DNA of 64,000 nucleotides from Bryobacterales bacterium (GTDB taxonomy: Bacteria; Acidobacteriota; Terriglobia; Bryobacterales; Bryobacteraceae). The notes below the pieces were generated by a model. That model worked only from the letters and a program-made list of their open reading frames with translations, was not told the origin of the DNA and ran no database searches. The DNA lies in NCBI GenBank assembly GCA_016789745.1, contig JAEUQF010000022.1:1-64000 (forward strand). Reading direction: 5' to 3'. This document shows positions 26,956 through 35,668 of this stretch, piece by piece. The stretch's first letter is position 1. Every line of letters begins with the position of its first letter. The translations under genes and the position numbers were made by a program.

Positions 26956-27528
26956 ATGGCTTCTCTCATTGACGCGCTCGACGTCCGCAAGCGGACCCTC
27001 TTCGAACTCGACAACGTCCCCTACCTGTGCCTCGATTCCGAAGTGAGTACGCCCACCGCGCGTGGCGGGCAGACGCTCGTGCGCCTGAAAATTCGTAATC
27101 TCCTCACCAGCGCCGTTTTCGAGCGCACCTTCAAAGCTGGGGAGAAGTTCCGCGAACCTGACCTGCAGGTGGTGCCCGCCTCTTACCTCTACAGCGACGG
27201 CAACGGATCGCATTTCCTCGATCAGGAGAGCTTTGAAACCCTCACACTTCCCGAAAATGTGATGGGCAATGCGCTCGACTACCTCACCGAGGGCTTGATC
27301 GTCGATCTGAGAAAGTTCAACGGAAATCCCATCGGTATCGAGTTGCCGCCCGTGGTGGAACTACCGGTCCAGTCCACCGAACCCGGCGTTAAGGGCGATT
27401 CGTCCGGCGGTGCCACCAAGCCCGCTACTCTGGTCACCGGCCTTCAGATCCGCGTGCCGCTTTTTATTAAAGAAGGCGAACTGGTGCGCGTCTCCACCGA
27501 AACCGGGGAATTCGGGGGGCGGGCGTGA
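26956..27528 (+). CDS. efp: Elongation factor P, Arg-tip type
   Basis: EF-P rescues ribosomes stalled at polyproline. The 190-residue protein has the three expected domains, with the KOW-like N-terminal domain, YLYSDGNGSHFLDQESFE in the second, and the C-terminal signature GDSSGGATKPATL followed by VPLFIKEGELVRVSTETGEF. The tip loop that carries the modified lysine in E. coli (PGKGQAF) reads PTARGGQTLV, with R36 in the tip and one extra residue. This could be an arginine-dependent or unmodified EF-P. No EarP or EpmA/B is in the window. It is monocistronic. Confidence 0.93.
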   Translation: MASLIDALDVRKRTLFELDNVPYLCLDSEVSTPTARGGQTLVRLKIRNLLTSAVFERTFKAGEKFREPDLQVVPASYLYSDGNGSHFLDQESFETLTLPENVMGNALDYLTEGLIVDLRKFNGNPIGIELPPVVELPVQSTEPGVKGDSSGGATKPATLVTGLQIRVPLFIKEGELVRVSTETGEFGGRA

Positions 27529-27596
27529 CGGCAGATCGCCGAACCTTGACGGAAGTACGCTTCCATGGGGGCGTTTGATTTGCTCCCGCCTCCAGA

Positions 27597-28517
27597 TCAC
27601 CCGCGCAAACGAATCGCAAACAACCGCGGCCACCTCTTCCCCGTCACCAACAAGCGTCCCCCAGCCGCATCGTAAGCAATGCCGTTCGCCACGGCCTTTC
27701 CATACGCACCAAGGCCAGACAGGTCCTTGGGCGCAGGCACCATGTGGGAGCGCAGGCGCGAAAGATCGATCCACCCGGTCACCTGGCCCGAATCGAGTCG
27801 GATGATCGCAATCCGATCCTGCTGCCAGATGTTGGCGTACACCTCGCCGTTGACAAACTCCAGTTCATTCAGCCATCGGATCCCGGTTCCTGCCTCCACC
27901 ACGGCGATCTGCGCCTGCCACCGCATCGTGGCCGGATCGAGGAACCGCAAGATCGACGTGCCGTCACTTTTAATGATCCGCTTGCCGTCATGCGTGAGTC
28001 CCCATCCCGCGCTGTTGTGTCCGAAGGTGGATTGCCGCTTCAGCGAAGAGAGGTCATAGCGCACACCGCTCTCCCGTTCCAGCATGCGTCCGAACGGAGC
28101 CCCCAATGCCTCCAGGTTGTTCAGCAACAACGAGCGCATCACGCTCTGCTTCGTCCGGATCGGGGTTAGCTGGATCAGTTGGCCGCGCCACTCCGTCACC
28201 CCTTCGCCCGCAAAGTCGCTGTCCAACGCCTGCTCCTGGAGCACACGGCCGGATTCCAGTTCCACTTTCCGGATCCCCGATCCCTCGCCACCGGTGCTTT
28301 CATACAGAACGCCGCCCACATAAACCAGACCTTGGGTCAGCGCCTCTGGATCATGAGGGTACTCGGCGACAACCTCGTATTCGCGCACCGGAGCCGGATC
28401 GGGTGACAACGGAACCGAAGGCTCCAGGGTGGGCGTTCCCGTAAGGCGAAGAAGCATCGCCGCTACTCCGCCCAGGATCACGGCGGTCACCAGCAGGGCG
28501 GCGAGCGCTTTGGACAT
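27597..28517 (-). CDS. Glutaminyl-peptide cyclotransferase (five-bladed propeller type)
   Basis: Exported enzyme that converts N-terminal Gln to pyroglutamate, 306 residues, with a signal anchor at residues 5-25. Family landmarks are present: ALTQGLVY, LYESTGGEG, AGWGLTHDGKRI, LNELEFV, YANIWQQD, VANGIAYD and VTGKRWPRLF. An extra segment of about 30 residues (roughly 115-147, SVMRSLLLNNLEALG and FGRML) separates QLTP from YDLSSL, where these enzymes are normally continuous; this may be a surface insertion. Physiological substrate unknown. Confidence 0.9.
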   Translation of the reverse strand: MSKALAALLVTAVILGGVAAMLLRLTGTPTLEPSVPLSPDPAPVREYEVVAEYPHDPEALTQGLVYVGGVLYESTGGEGSGIRKVELESGRVLQEQALDSDFAGEGVTEWRGQLIQLTPIRTKQSVMRSLLLNNLEALGAPFGRMLERESGVRYDLSSLKRQSTFGHNSAGWGLTHDGKRIIKSDGTSILRFLDPATMRWQAQIAVVEAGTGIRWLNELEFVNGEVYANIWQQDRIAIIRLDSGQVTGWIDLSRLRSHMVPAPKDLSGLGAYGKAVANGIAYDAAGGRLLVTGKRWPRLFAIRLRG

Positions 28518-28581
28518 ACAAAAACTTTATACCATAAAGTAATTGTGCTCCGTGCGCCCGCCCCATGGGGAAAGCAAGAAC

Positions 28582-28731
28582 ATGCAAATCGAACCAACGC
28601 CCGAACGCGAAATCAACAACTTACAGGAGCGCGAACCGCTCGTCCACCTGCTTAGGCCGGATGCCTGCCGGCTAGATCCTGAAGAAAGTCTAAAAATTCC
28701 AACCCCAGCCAGCAGCATCTTTAGATCGTGA
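28582..28731 (+). CDS. Possible small ORF upstream of SDR
   Basis: A 49-residue frame (MQIEPTPEREINNLQERE) preceded by GGGGAAAGC, whose TGA overlaps the GTG start of the SDR gene (GTGA). The overlap would allow translational coupling. The composition is charged and there is no recognised domain. It could be a leader or merely an open stretch between divergent genes. Confidence 0.22.
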   Translation: MQIEPTPEREINNLQEREPLVHLLRPDACRLDPEESLKIPTPASSIFRS

Positions 28732-29366
28732 CCTTCGACAACCAAACGATCGTGGTGTTAGGCGCTACGGGCGGTATCGGCTCCGCCCTCGCGCGGCGCC
28801 TCCATCAGGCGGGTGCCCGCCTCCATCTGGTAGCCCGTGGAGAAGCCCGCCTCTCCACACTCGCCGCCGAGCTAAACGCCACCCACACCACCGCCGATGC
28901 CACCCGCTTCGCCGAAGTAGACCGCGCCGTCCAGCAAGCCGGCGGCCCCATTTACGGTGTGGTCAACTGCGTCGGCTCCATCCTCCTCAAGCCTGCCCAC
29001 GCCACCACTGAGGACGAATGGCAGTCCACCCTGCAACTGAACCTCACCTCCGCCTTCGCCGCCGTGCGCGCCGCCGCCAAAGCCGGCATCCTCGGACTCA
29101 CCCTCTCCGCCGCCGCCACCTACGCCCCCAAGAACCTCCGCGTGAACTGCGTCGCCCCAGGCCTCGTCGACACGCCCCTCGCCGCCCGCGTCACCGGCAA
29201 CCCGGCTTCTCTCGAAGCCTCGCGTGCCATGCACGCCCTTGGCCGCATCGGCTCTCCCGGCCACATCGCCGCAGCCATTGCCTACTTCCTCGATCCCGCC
29301 AACGACTGGGTCACCGGCCAGATCCTCGGCGTCGATGGCGGCCTCGGTTCCATCCGTCCCAGATAG
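28728..29366 (+). CDS. SDR-family protein missing the catalytic segment
   Basis: A 212-residue protein clearly of the short-chain dehydrogenase family: GATGGIGSALARRL binds cofactor, NCVGS replaces NNAG, and VNCVAPGLVDTPLA and WVTGQILGVDGGLG close the fold. Between SAFAAVRAAAKAGILGL the usual 30 or so residues with the catalytic Ser and Tyr are missing; only the lysine-containing AAAKAG remains. The deletion is in frame and joins two matching Ala-rich stretches, so it may have arisen by recombination between them. Without Ser and Tyr it is unlikely to be an active dehydrogenase. Start is GTG. Confidence 0.8.
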   Translation: MTFDNQTIVVLGATGGIGSALARRLHQAGARLHLVARGEARLSTLAAELNATHTTADATRFAEVDRAVQQAGGPIYGVVNCVGSILLKPAHATTEDEWQSTLQLNLTSAFAAVRAAAKAGILGLTLSAAATYAPKNLRVNCVAPGLVDTPLAARVTGNPASLEASRAMHALGRIGSPGHIAAAIAYFLDPANDWVTGQILGVDGGLGSIRPR

Positions 29367-29400
29367 CCGCCGCCCAACCACATCTGTTAGCTTGGTGTGT

Positions 29401-29490
29401 GGAGGGTTGGCCGAGTGGTTTAAGGCGGCGGTCTTGAAAACCGTTGGCGGGGTGACTCGCCCGGGGGTTCGAATCCCTCACCCTCCGCCA
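29401..29490 (+). tRNA. tRNA-Ser (anticodon TGA)
   Basis: Full-length class II tRNA with a long variable arm and encoded CCA end. The acceptor stem is GGAGGGT with ACCCTCC, discriminator G. The anticodon loop CTTGAAA gives TGA at 29435-29437. The T-arm GGGGGTTCGAATCCCTC contains the GTTCGAATC consensus. It sits between the SDR gene and the end of the convergent ABC permease gene, with 9 nt spacing to the latter. Confidence 0.97.
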
Positions 29491-29499
29491 TTCACTCCC

Positions 29500-30327
29500 T
29501 CAGAACTCCTTCCGCGCGAACACCACGCCCGAGAGCCCGAGGCTCACCAGAATCCCCGCCCCGGTCATCCATAGCGGCGTCGCATCCAGCAGCACACCGG
29601 CCTTGATATAGGCGCCCATCCATTTACCAATCTCGCTGAACTGAGGCAGCACCTTTCCCAGCACCGCTGCTGCATCCCCCAGCCATGCCGAGCCGGTCAC
29701 GTCCCGCACGCGGTCCGGCTGCTGCGCGCCCACGCCCAACAGACACACCGCCGTGGTCAACACGATTGCCACCGCCCCCGAATCCACTACGCTTTGCAGC
29801 AGCAGCAACAGCGCCATCGTCCCGCTCACCGCCAGTAGCGTCAGCCCAATCCCCGCCAGGAACGGCCAGTGCCATACGCCAAACCTCCAACCGGCCGCCA
29901 CCCACAACTCCCCATACATCACCGCAATGCCCGCCAGGGACACGAGCAGCAGCCCCGCATACCGGCCAACCAGCAACACCGGTCGCGCAACCGGGGCCGC
30001 CGCCAGCAGCGCATTCCGTTCGGCACTCAGCAGGCTCGCCAGCAGTCCCATCAGCAGCGACACCGCCGCCGCGATCTGGATCCACATCCCGAACGCCGCC
30101 AACGCCGCCAGCACATCCCGCACCACGAACGCCGTGTCCAGGTACCGCGGATCGCTCTGCGCCAGGGCTGCCAGTGCGGTATGCGGCCCCCTTTGGGTCA
30201 CAGTCTCGGCGTACCACTGCAACAGGGCTGCCGCCAGCGTCCCGCTCAACACTATCCCCAACAGCACTTTCTTATCCCACGCCTCCCGCAGCGTGTCTCC
30301 CACAATGGCCGCCAGTTGCAGCATCAT
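29500..30327 (-). CDS. ABC transporter permease
   Basis: A 275-residue protein with about six membrane helices (for example ILSGTLAAALLQWY, AAVSLLMGLLASLLS, LLLVSLAGIAVMYGELW, GILVSLGLSGVVFA). It belongs to the ABC-2-type permease group, which exports lipids, polysaccharides or proteins. Its start overlaps the stop of the ATPase gene (ATGATG context), so the two are translated together. It is the last gene of the operon that begins with the dockerin protein, suggesting that the pump handles a surface component. Substrate unknown. Confidence 0.8.
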   Translation of the reverse strand: MMLQLAAIVGDTLREAWDKKVLLGIVLSGTLAAALLQWYAETVTQRGPHTALAALAQSDPRYLDTAFVVRDVLAALAAFGMWIQIAAAVSLLMGLLASLLSAERNALLAAAPVARPVLLVGRYAGLLLVSLAGIAVMYGELWVAAGWRFGVWHWPFLAGIGLTLLAVSGTMALLLLLQSVVDSGAVAIVLTTAVCLLGVGAQQPDRVRDVTGSAWLGDAAAVLGKVLPQFSEIGKWMGAYIKAGVLLDATPLWMTGAGILVSLGLSGVVFARKEF

Positions 30328-31271
30328 CGCCGCGCCTCCTCCTCCGGCCGTGTCTCGGTTAGATAGATCGTCTCTAAGCTATGCGTGGAGCGGCTCAACG
30401 CCTCTACCTGCGCCGCCGCCGCGCGCGCCAGGTCCAGCGTCCAGTCCAGTTCCTCTCGCGTCACCACGTGCAGCCTCAGCGTGCCGGCCGCCTCCCTTAG
30501 CGCCGCAATCCCCCGTTCGGCGAACAACGCCTCCAGGTCCGCCCGTTCCGATCGCAGCACCACCGTATACCCCGCCTGCGTTCGTAGCTGCGCCAGTGAG
30601 CCCGTCCGCACCAGCCGCCCCTGTCGGAGCATGGCCACTTCGCTACAGAGTTCCTCCACCTCGTGCAGCAGGTGTGAGTTCACCAGCAGCGTCACCCCTT
30701 GCTGCCGGTTCAACCGCCGCAACAACTCCAGGATCTCGCGCCGGCTTGCCGGATCCAGTCCATCGGTGGGCTCATCCAGAATCAGCATCCGCGGCTCATG
30801 CGCCAGCGCCGCCGCAATGCACACCCGCTGCCGCATCCCACGCGAGTACTGCCGCATCGGTACGTCCGCCCACTGGCGCATCCCCACCTGTTCCAGCAGC
30901 GCCGCCGTGCGCCGCCTGCGCTCCCCTCGGCCCATACCGTACAACGAGCTTTGAAAGTCGATCAACTGCGTCCCTGTCAGGTGCAGTGGCGCCAGCGAAC
31001 TCTCCGGCACATATCCCACCATCGCCCGCGCCGCCAGCGACCCCGCCTCATGACCGAACACAGTCGCCGTCCCCGCTGTCGCCCGCACGGCGCCAATCAG
31101 GATCTTCACGAACGTCGTCTTGCCCGCCCCATTCGGCCCCAGTAAGCCAAAGGCCGAGCCCACCGGTATCCGCAGCGTCAACTCCCGCAACGCCTCCGTC
31201 TTCCGCCACCACGATCGCCACGTCTTCGTTAAGCTTCCCGCGAACACCGCATCGTGACGCATCTGGCTCAT
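30324..31271 (-). CDS. ABC transporter ATP-binding protein
   Basis: A 315-residue ATPase with Walker A GPNGAGKTT, Q-loop region GYVPESSLAPLHLT, signature YSRGMRQRVCIAAALAHEPR, Walker B LILDEPTDGLDP and H-loop VNSHLLHEVE. The C-terminal ~90 residues are an extra domain typical of ABC-2-type exporters (DrrA/NatA-like). The ATG overlaps the stop of the PEP-CTERM gene by one base (TGATG); a GTG one codon upstream is also possible. It is partnered with the permease that follows. Confidence 0.93.
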   Translation of the reverse strand: MSQMRHDAVFAGSLTKTWRSWWRKTEALRELTLRIPVGSAFGLLGPNGAGKTTFVKILIGAVRATAGTATVFGHEAGSLAARAMVGYVPESSLAPLHLTGTQLIDFQSSLYGMGRGERRRRTAALLEQVGMRQWADVPMRQYSRGMRQRVCIAAALAHEPRMLILDEPTDGLDPASRREILELLRRLNRQQGVTLLVNSHLLHEVEELCSEVAMLRQGRLVRTGSLAQLRTQAGYTVVLRSERADLEALFAERGIAALREAAGTLRLHVVTREELDWTLDLARAAAAQVEALSRSTHSLETIYLTETRPEEEARR

Positions 31272-31882
31272 CACTGCCCTCCGTGCCGCCGGCGTGCCAT
31301 CATCAACGCCGCCAAGCCCGCCGCGGTCAATCCCAGCGTCCGCGGCTCCGGAACATCGGCGTCTCCCGGAGTGCCCCCACCGCCTCCCGGTCCGCCCCCC
31401 GCCGGGATCACCACCGGCACCAGGTAGTTCGTCGCACTGATGGTCGCATCCGCGAAGGTGTCCAACGTCAGAATCGGATCAAACAATTCCAGCAGTGGTG
31501 TGCCGCTCTGCGTTGCCAGGAAGTCCACCTGGATCAGGTATTCCACGCCGGCCGGCAGCGCGTCGCCCCCCGCCAGTACGTCCAGAATGAACGTGATCGA
31601 ATCCGGCGCCACAATGCCTGAAAAGAACGACACGCCGTTCGCCGCGAAATAGCCCAACTCGGTCACCGTGCCCGGCGTCAGCCAGTCGGAGAACCCCACA
31701 TTCAACTGGAAGCCCACCAGGGATTCGCCCGCTTCGGCCTCCACCCCCACCAGCCATTCGATCGTGTCCCCTGCATTCACCGACGCCGGCGCCTGGGTCA
31801 CATAGAGAATGGCCGCGCGGCCCGGTAGCGCCCCGGCCAGCAGCACCAATCCCAACAGAAGAGAACGCAAACAGAGAGTCAT
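31271..31882 (-). CDS. PEP-CTERM protein with cohesin-like domain, in operon with dockerin protein
   Basis: A 203-residue exported protein; the ATG with AAGGA nine bases upstream is chosen over the one two codons earlier. Signal peptide: LCLRSLLLGLVLLAGALPGRA. The body follows a cohesin-like layout: ASVNAGDTIEWLVGVEA, LVGFQLNVGFSDWL, FFSGIVAPDSITFILDVL and VEYLIQVDFLATQSGTPLLEL. A Gly/Pro linker (GGGPGGGGG) leads to the sorting signal DVPEPRTLGL, helix TAAGLAALMMA and the basic end RRRHGGQ. It lies 13 nt behind the gene for a dockerin-containing protein and its stop overlaps the ABC ATPase start, so all four genes are co-translated or co-transcribed. Confidence 0.86.
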   Translation of the reverse strand: MTLCLRSLLLGLVLLAGALPGRAAILYVTQAPASVNAGDTIEWLVGVEAEAGESLVGFQLNVGFSDWLTPGTVTELGYFAANGVSFFSGIVAPDSITFILDVLAGGDALPAGVEYLIQVDFLATQSGTPLLELFDPILTLDTFADATISATNYLVPVVIPAGGGPGGGGGTPGDADVPEPRTLGLTAAGLAALMMARRRHGGQ

Positions 31883-31895
31883 GTGCATGGTTCCT

Positions 31896-34800
31896 TTACT
31901 GGCAGCGGGTGCCGCTCGGCAGTTGTCCCGAGACCACCGCCAGGTCGCGTACGTCAATGATGCCGTCCTTGTTGATATCGACGATGTGGTTGTAGAGGGC
32001 CGTGCCACGACGCTTGCCCAGCAGCGACTTCGTCAGGTTCACGTCCAGACAATCCACCACATAGTCACCGCTGACATCGCCGTAGTTGGTCAACACCAGC
32101 CGCAGTTGCTGGATGCTGGGCGCCAGGCTTGCCGTTTGCGCGATCACGGAAATCTGCAGCGAAGTCCGGTTCGTCGGTGTGCCGGTGATAAAGGCCCGCC
32201 CGTACACCGGTTCTCCGGTTACCGGGTCCGTCGCACTCATGTTCAACCCGTAGAACTGCAGGCTGATCGGGCTTGACGGGAACAGGTCCATCGGCCTTGG
32301 ATTCACAGGGCTTGGTTCCCCCAGTGGCGCGGTCGGGTAGCCCGTCGCCGTCACTTCGAACGAGTTCGGGCGGCCTACCCACAAGTGCGCCACAGCCGGC
32401 GAAGTGATCTGCGCCGCCTTCGCCACGATGATCCGCACCGGTGCCGTGGCCGGCCCGTAGCTGTTGGTTGCCGTCACGTTTACCGCGTAGTCCCCAGGCT
32501 CGGTGGCCCGGCCGCGGATGCGGAACTCGCCGTTGCCCAGATCCTGCAACTGCAGTCCCGGCGGCAGGGCCGGACTTACCTGGAACGTAACGTTGCCGCC
32601 CACCGACTGCGTTCCTGCCAGCCATGACTGCTCTACCGGCGGGTCCACGTCGAAGCGGAAGACCTGACCCTGCGGGAACACGAACACCGGCTCGCGCACC
32701 ACGTTGATGGATACGCCGGTGAAACTGCCGCTGTTGCGGTTGCCGGCCGAGCCTGCGACTCCGTACCACAACGCCGCCAGCGCTACCTGCGGCGCGCCCA
32801 CCGGCGGTGTCACCGTCATAGTGGCCGTCCCATCGCCGCGGTCCTGCAGGCTCACCCACGAAGGAGCCATCTGCTGCCCGTTCAATTGCGCCAGGCTGAT
32901 CTCCACCGGCGCATTCACCGTGCTGGTCCGGATGGTGTACTGCCGTGTCATGCCCATCGGCGTCGTGATCTGGTCCGTCAGCAGCACCGGCTGCTGCGGC
33001 GGATCCGTCACGTTGATCCGCAGATCCAGGAAGTCGCGCCCCGACGGACTGGCGAGATTGAAGCTCTCCGAGTTGTAAGCCTCCAGCGACAGGAAGCAGG
33101 CCTGCGCCGGAGCCTGCGGTGGCCGCAGATAGCCCGCCAGCCGCCATTCGCTATTACTTACCCGGGTCAACTGCAGTCCGCAGGTGCCGCTCAGCAGCGT
33201 GTATACGTGGACGTTCGGTACCGGAAAGCCCGTCGCGATGATGGGCATGTTCACATACGTACCCAGGGGAAACGAGTAAGTCCCTTCCGCCGGGGACGTG
33301 AATCTCACCGTCTGACTCACGTACACCGTCAACACCGTCGTCTTCTGCTCCAGCCCGTTATTGGCTCGCAGCGTAATGGGGTAAGTGCCGCCGGTGCCGT
33401 TGCCGTTCCACAGCAGCGTGGCCGTGCCCAACATGTTGCCCGCGCCTAAGCTGAAGCCCGCGGGCAAGGCGCCGTCAACAGTGATCGTTGCTTCCGGCAG
33501 CCCCTGTGTGGCGATCGGAATGCTGAAGGGTTGCCCGATGGCCACCCGCGCCACCGCCGGGCTGGTGAACGCCAGCGCCTGTGTGATGGAGACCAGACGT
33601 GCGCCCAGTCCATCCACGTCGAGCGGCAGGCTTCGTGTCACGAATACCTTGCACTGCGACAGATCCGCCGCCGTGCTCTCCCCGCTGCTGGAACTCGGCG
33701 GACAGGTCACGTCGCCCGTCTCCTCCACTGCCTTCTTCACCGCGAAATAGCTGCCCATGCGGCTGGCTTCGTACTTCTTGCCGTTCCACAGATAACGGAT
33801 CCGCGAGTTCAGGCTCAGCAGGTCCACATTCGGCATCGGGAGCAGCGCTTCCTGCAGCACCCAGCCCCGCCACAGCCGTGCCCGCCACTTCTCGCCATCC
33901 CAGCCGGCAAACGTCAGGCTCGACGCTGGCGTGCTGGGCGAACCTGGCGCCACACGCAGGCTGAACGTTGGATCCGTCACTCCCGGCGTGGGCAGCGCCG
34001 CCGGTGCCTGGGGGGCGCTCAGCGGAACCACCATGCGAAGGAAAGCCGCATACAGCCCTACCCAGTCACGGTTACTGTCGAGTGCCGCGCCCAGTTGCGC
34101 CCTTGTTCGCAGCGGCCTGCTGGCAGCCGTCTGGTAAGCGGAGTCGATCTGGCTGTACTCGGCCTCAATGCGGTTGTTCTCGGTATAGATCACCACCAGG
34201 ATGACCACTGTTATCAATACGAGCGCGATGGTGATGCCCACGCCGACGTAGGCACCCAGACTGCGGCTGACGAAGGTAGTGCCGCCGTTAAACGTCTCCT
34301 GCGCCACCTTCAGCCACTTCAGCGCATACATCGCCGCCGTCAAGCCAATCGCCAGCAATGCCGCGGCAGGAATGCCAATGGCCAGGTGCAGGCCGCCCGC
34401 CACCGAGATGTGGGAGATGGAGCGCAGCCCGCCCGGGCGCGCCGCAATCGCGTCCAGCCACGACCGTTTCTGCCCGGTCGCCAGCAGGAAGTCCTTGCTG
34501 GGAGACGCCGGCGGATTCGCTTCAAACAAGGGGCTGTAGGGTGGCCGCGGACACCAGTACGCCGGGTCATAGGTATATCCGGTGGCCTGCGCGATCTGCG
34601 CCTCCGGCCGCCAGGTGCAGCGATTGGCAAGGAACCTGTCCTTGTCCTCTTTCGCCAGCCGCAGATGTTCAATGTCGATCGCCTTCACCACTTCGGTGAA
34701 CCGTGTCACCAGGCGTTCTTCTACCGGATCCAGCGCGCGTTTGGTGTCCCGAAGCAGGAGTTGAAGGGCCGACCATGCAAAGGCACGCAGATTGTCGCGC

Positions 34801-35012
34801 AGATCCTGCCTGGCGTAAGTCTGGATGGACGTGACTTCGGAGGCCGGCATCTGGTGCGCCGCCAGGAAAGCCTCTACGGTGTCGCGGCCCCAATCCAATA
34901 CCACCGGATCCGTCTCATCCGGAAACAGTAGTTGTCCGGTCGATTGGCCGTACGCCGCCATGCCACCGAACAGTACCATGGCAAGCGTTCTCGCCATCCA
35001 AGTTTGTCCCAT
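31896..35012 (-). CDS. Large membrane protein with Ig-like domains and C-terminal dockerin
   Basis: A 1038-residue protein with a signal peptide (LAMVLFGGMAAYGQ), a helical region of about 180 residues, two membrane helices near 205-230 (GIPAAALLAIGLTAAMYAL) and 250-275 (VGVGITIALVLITVVILVVI), then a long extracytoplasmic part. This contains several putative-Ig (He_PIG-like) domains, e.g. FTSPAVARVAIGQPFSI and VSPALPPGLQLQDLGNGEF with YAVNVTATNSYGPATAPV. The C-terminus holds two dockerin calcium loops: DVSGDYVVDCLD and DINKDGIIDVRD. The last residues are near Cys (TRCQ). It is first in an operon with a cohesin-like PEP-CTERM protein and an ABC exporter, and divergent from an ECF sigma factor. 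Confidence 0.83.
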   Translation of the reverse strand: MGQTWMARTLAMVLFGGMAAYGQSTGQLLFPDETDPVVLDWGRDTVEAFLAAHQMPASEVTSIQTYARQDLRDNLRAFAWSALQLLLRDTKRALDPVEERLVTRFTEVVKAIDIEHLRLAKEDKDRFLANRCTWRPEAQIAQATGYTYDPAYWCPRPPYSPLFEANPPASPSKDFLLATGQKRSWLDAIAARPGGLRSISHISVAGGLHLAIGIPAAALLAIGLTAAMYALKWLKVAQETFNGGTTFVSRSLGAYVGVGITIALVLITVVILVVIYTENNRIEAEYSQIDSAYQTAASRPLRTRAQLGAALDSNRDWVGLYAAFLRMVVPLSAPQAPAALPTPGVTDPTFSLRVAPGSPSTPASSLTFAGWDGEKWRARLWRGWVLQEALLPMPNVDLLSLNSRIRYLWNGKKYEASRMGSYFAVKKAVEETGDVTCPPSSSSGESTAADLSQCKVFVTRSLPLDVDGLGARLVSITQALAFTSPAVARVAIGQPFSIPIATQGLPEATITVDGALPAGFSLGAGNMLGTATLLWNGNGTGGTYPITLRANNGLEQKTTVLTVYVSQTVRFTSPAEGTYSFPLGTYVNMPIIATGFPVPNVHVYTLLSGTCGLQLTRVSNSEWRLAGYLRPPQAPAQACFLSLEAYNSESFNLASPSGRDFLDLRINVTDPPQQPVLLTDQITTPMGMTRQYTIRTSTVNAPVEISLAQLNGQQMAPSWVSLQDRGDGTATMTVTPPVGAPQVALAALWYGVAGSAGNRNSGSFTGVSINVVREPVFVFPQGQVFRFDVDPPVEQSWLAGTQSVGGNVTFQVSPALPPGLQLQDLGNGEFRIRGRATEPGDYAVNVTATNSYGPATAPVRIIVAKAAQITSPAVAHLWVGRPNSFEVTATGYPTAPLGEPSPVNPRPMDLFPSSPISLQFYGLNMSATDPVTGEPVYGRAFITGTPTNRTSLQISVIAQTASLAPSIQQLRLVLTNYGDVSGDYVVDCLDVNLTKSLLGKRRGTALYNHIVDINKDGIIDVRDLAVVSGQLPSGTRCQ

Positions 35013-35094
35013 GACCCGGAAAGTGCGAGCACCTCCCCCAGATCGGCAACAAAAAACACAACTCGTTGGGATATCTTGTGAAGGAGCCTTGCCC

Positions 35095-35667
35095 GTGCCG
35101 AATCACACGAATCCCCGGTTGGAGAGCCTGCTCACCGGCGTGCAGCATGGCCGGAAGGACGTCGCTGACGAACTCTTCAACTGGCTTTACCCCGAACTGC
35201 GCCGCATGGCCGCACGCCATATGCGCTCGGAGCGCAGCGGTCATTCCTGGCAGCCCACCCTGCTGGTGAACGAACTCTACATCGAATTGCTCAAGAATAA
35301 GGCCCTCGATCCCAGCGAGTTCGACGAGTCCCGTAAAGCCGCCTTTCTCGGTCTGGCCGGCTTCCTGATGAAGCGATTGCTCATTGCCCACAGCCGTCCG
35401 CTGCAACAACGCGTCCAGCAGGTTGGAGAAAGCCACATCCAATCTCTGCCCGCCGCTCTGCCCGACGCCGAAAGCCTGCAGTCGGTGGAATCCGTGCTCG
35501 ATCGGCTCTCGGCCATCGACCCTCGCCTGCGCACCGTCGTCGAGATGCGGGTGTTTGAGGGCAAGAGCCATGACGAGATCGCCGTCGCTCTGGGCTGTTC
35601 GGTCCGCACCGTTGGCGGGCACTGGTCCTTCGCGCGCCGTTGGCTGGAAAAGGAATTGAAGAGCTAA
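35095..35667 (+). CDS. ECF-type sigma factor (Acidobacteriota/planctomycete group)
   Basis: A 190-residue sigma-70-family protein. The GTG has AAGGAG upstream at about 9 nt; the frame is open further left but lacks a supported start. Region 2: DELFNWLYPELRRMAARHM; region 4: LRTVVEMRVFEGKSHDEIAVALGCSVRTVGGHW. The linking part HSWQPTLLVNELYIELL is characteristic of the group that is regularly found upstream of Ser/Thr kinases, which presumably control it by phosphorylation rather than through an anti-sigma factor. The kinase gene follows immediately, and the dockerin operon is divergent, so it is a candidate regulator of both. Confidence 0.92.
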   Translation: MPNHTNPRLESLLTGVQHGRKDVADELFNWLYPELRRMAARHMRSERSGHSWQPTLLVNELYIELLKNKALDPSEFDESRKAAFLGLAGFLMKRLLIAHSRPLQQRVQQVGESHIQSLPAALPDAESLQSVESVLDRLSAIDPRLRTVVEMRVFEGKSHDEIAVALGCSVRTVGGHWSFARRWLEKELKS

Positions 35668-35668
35668 C

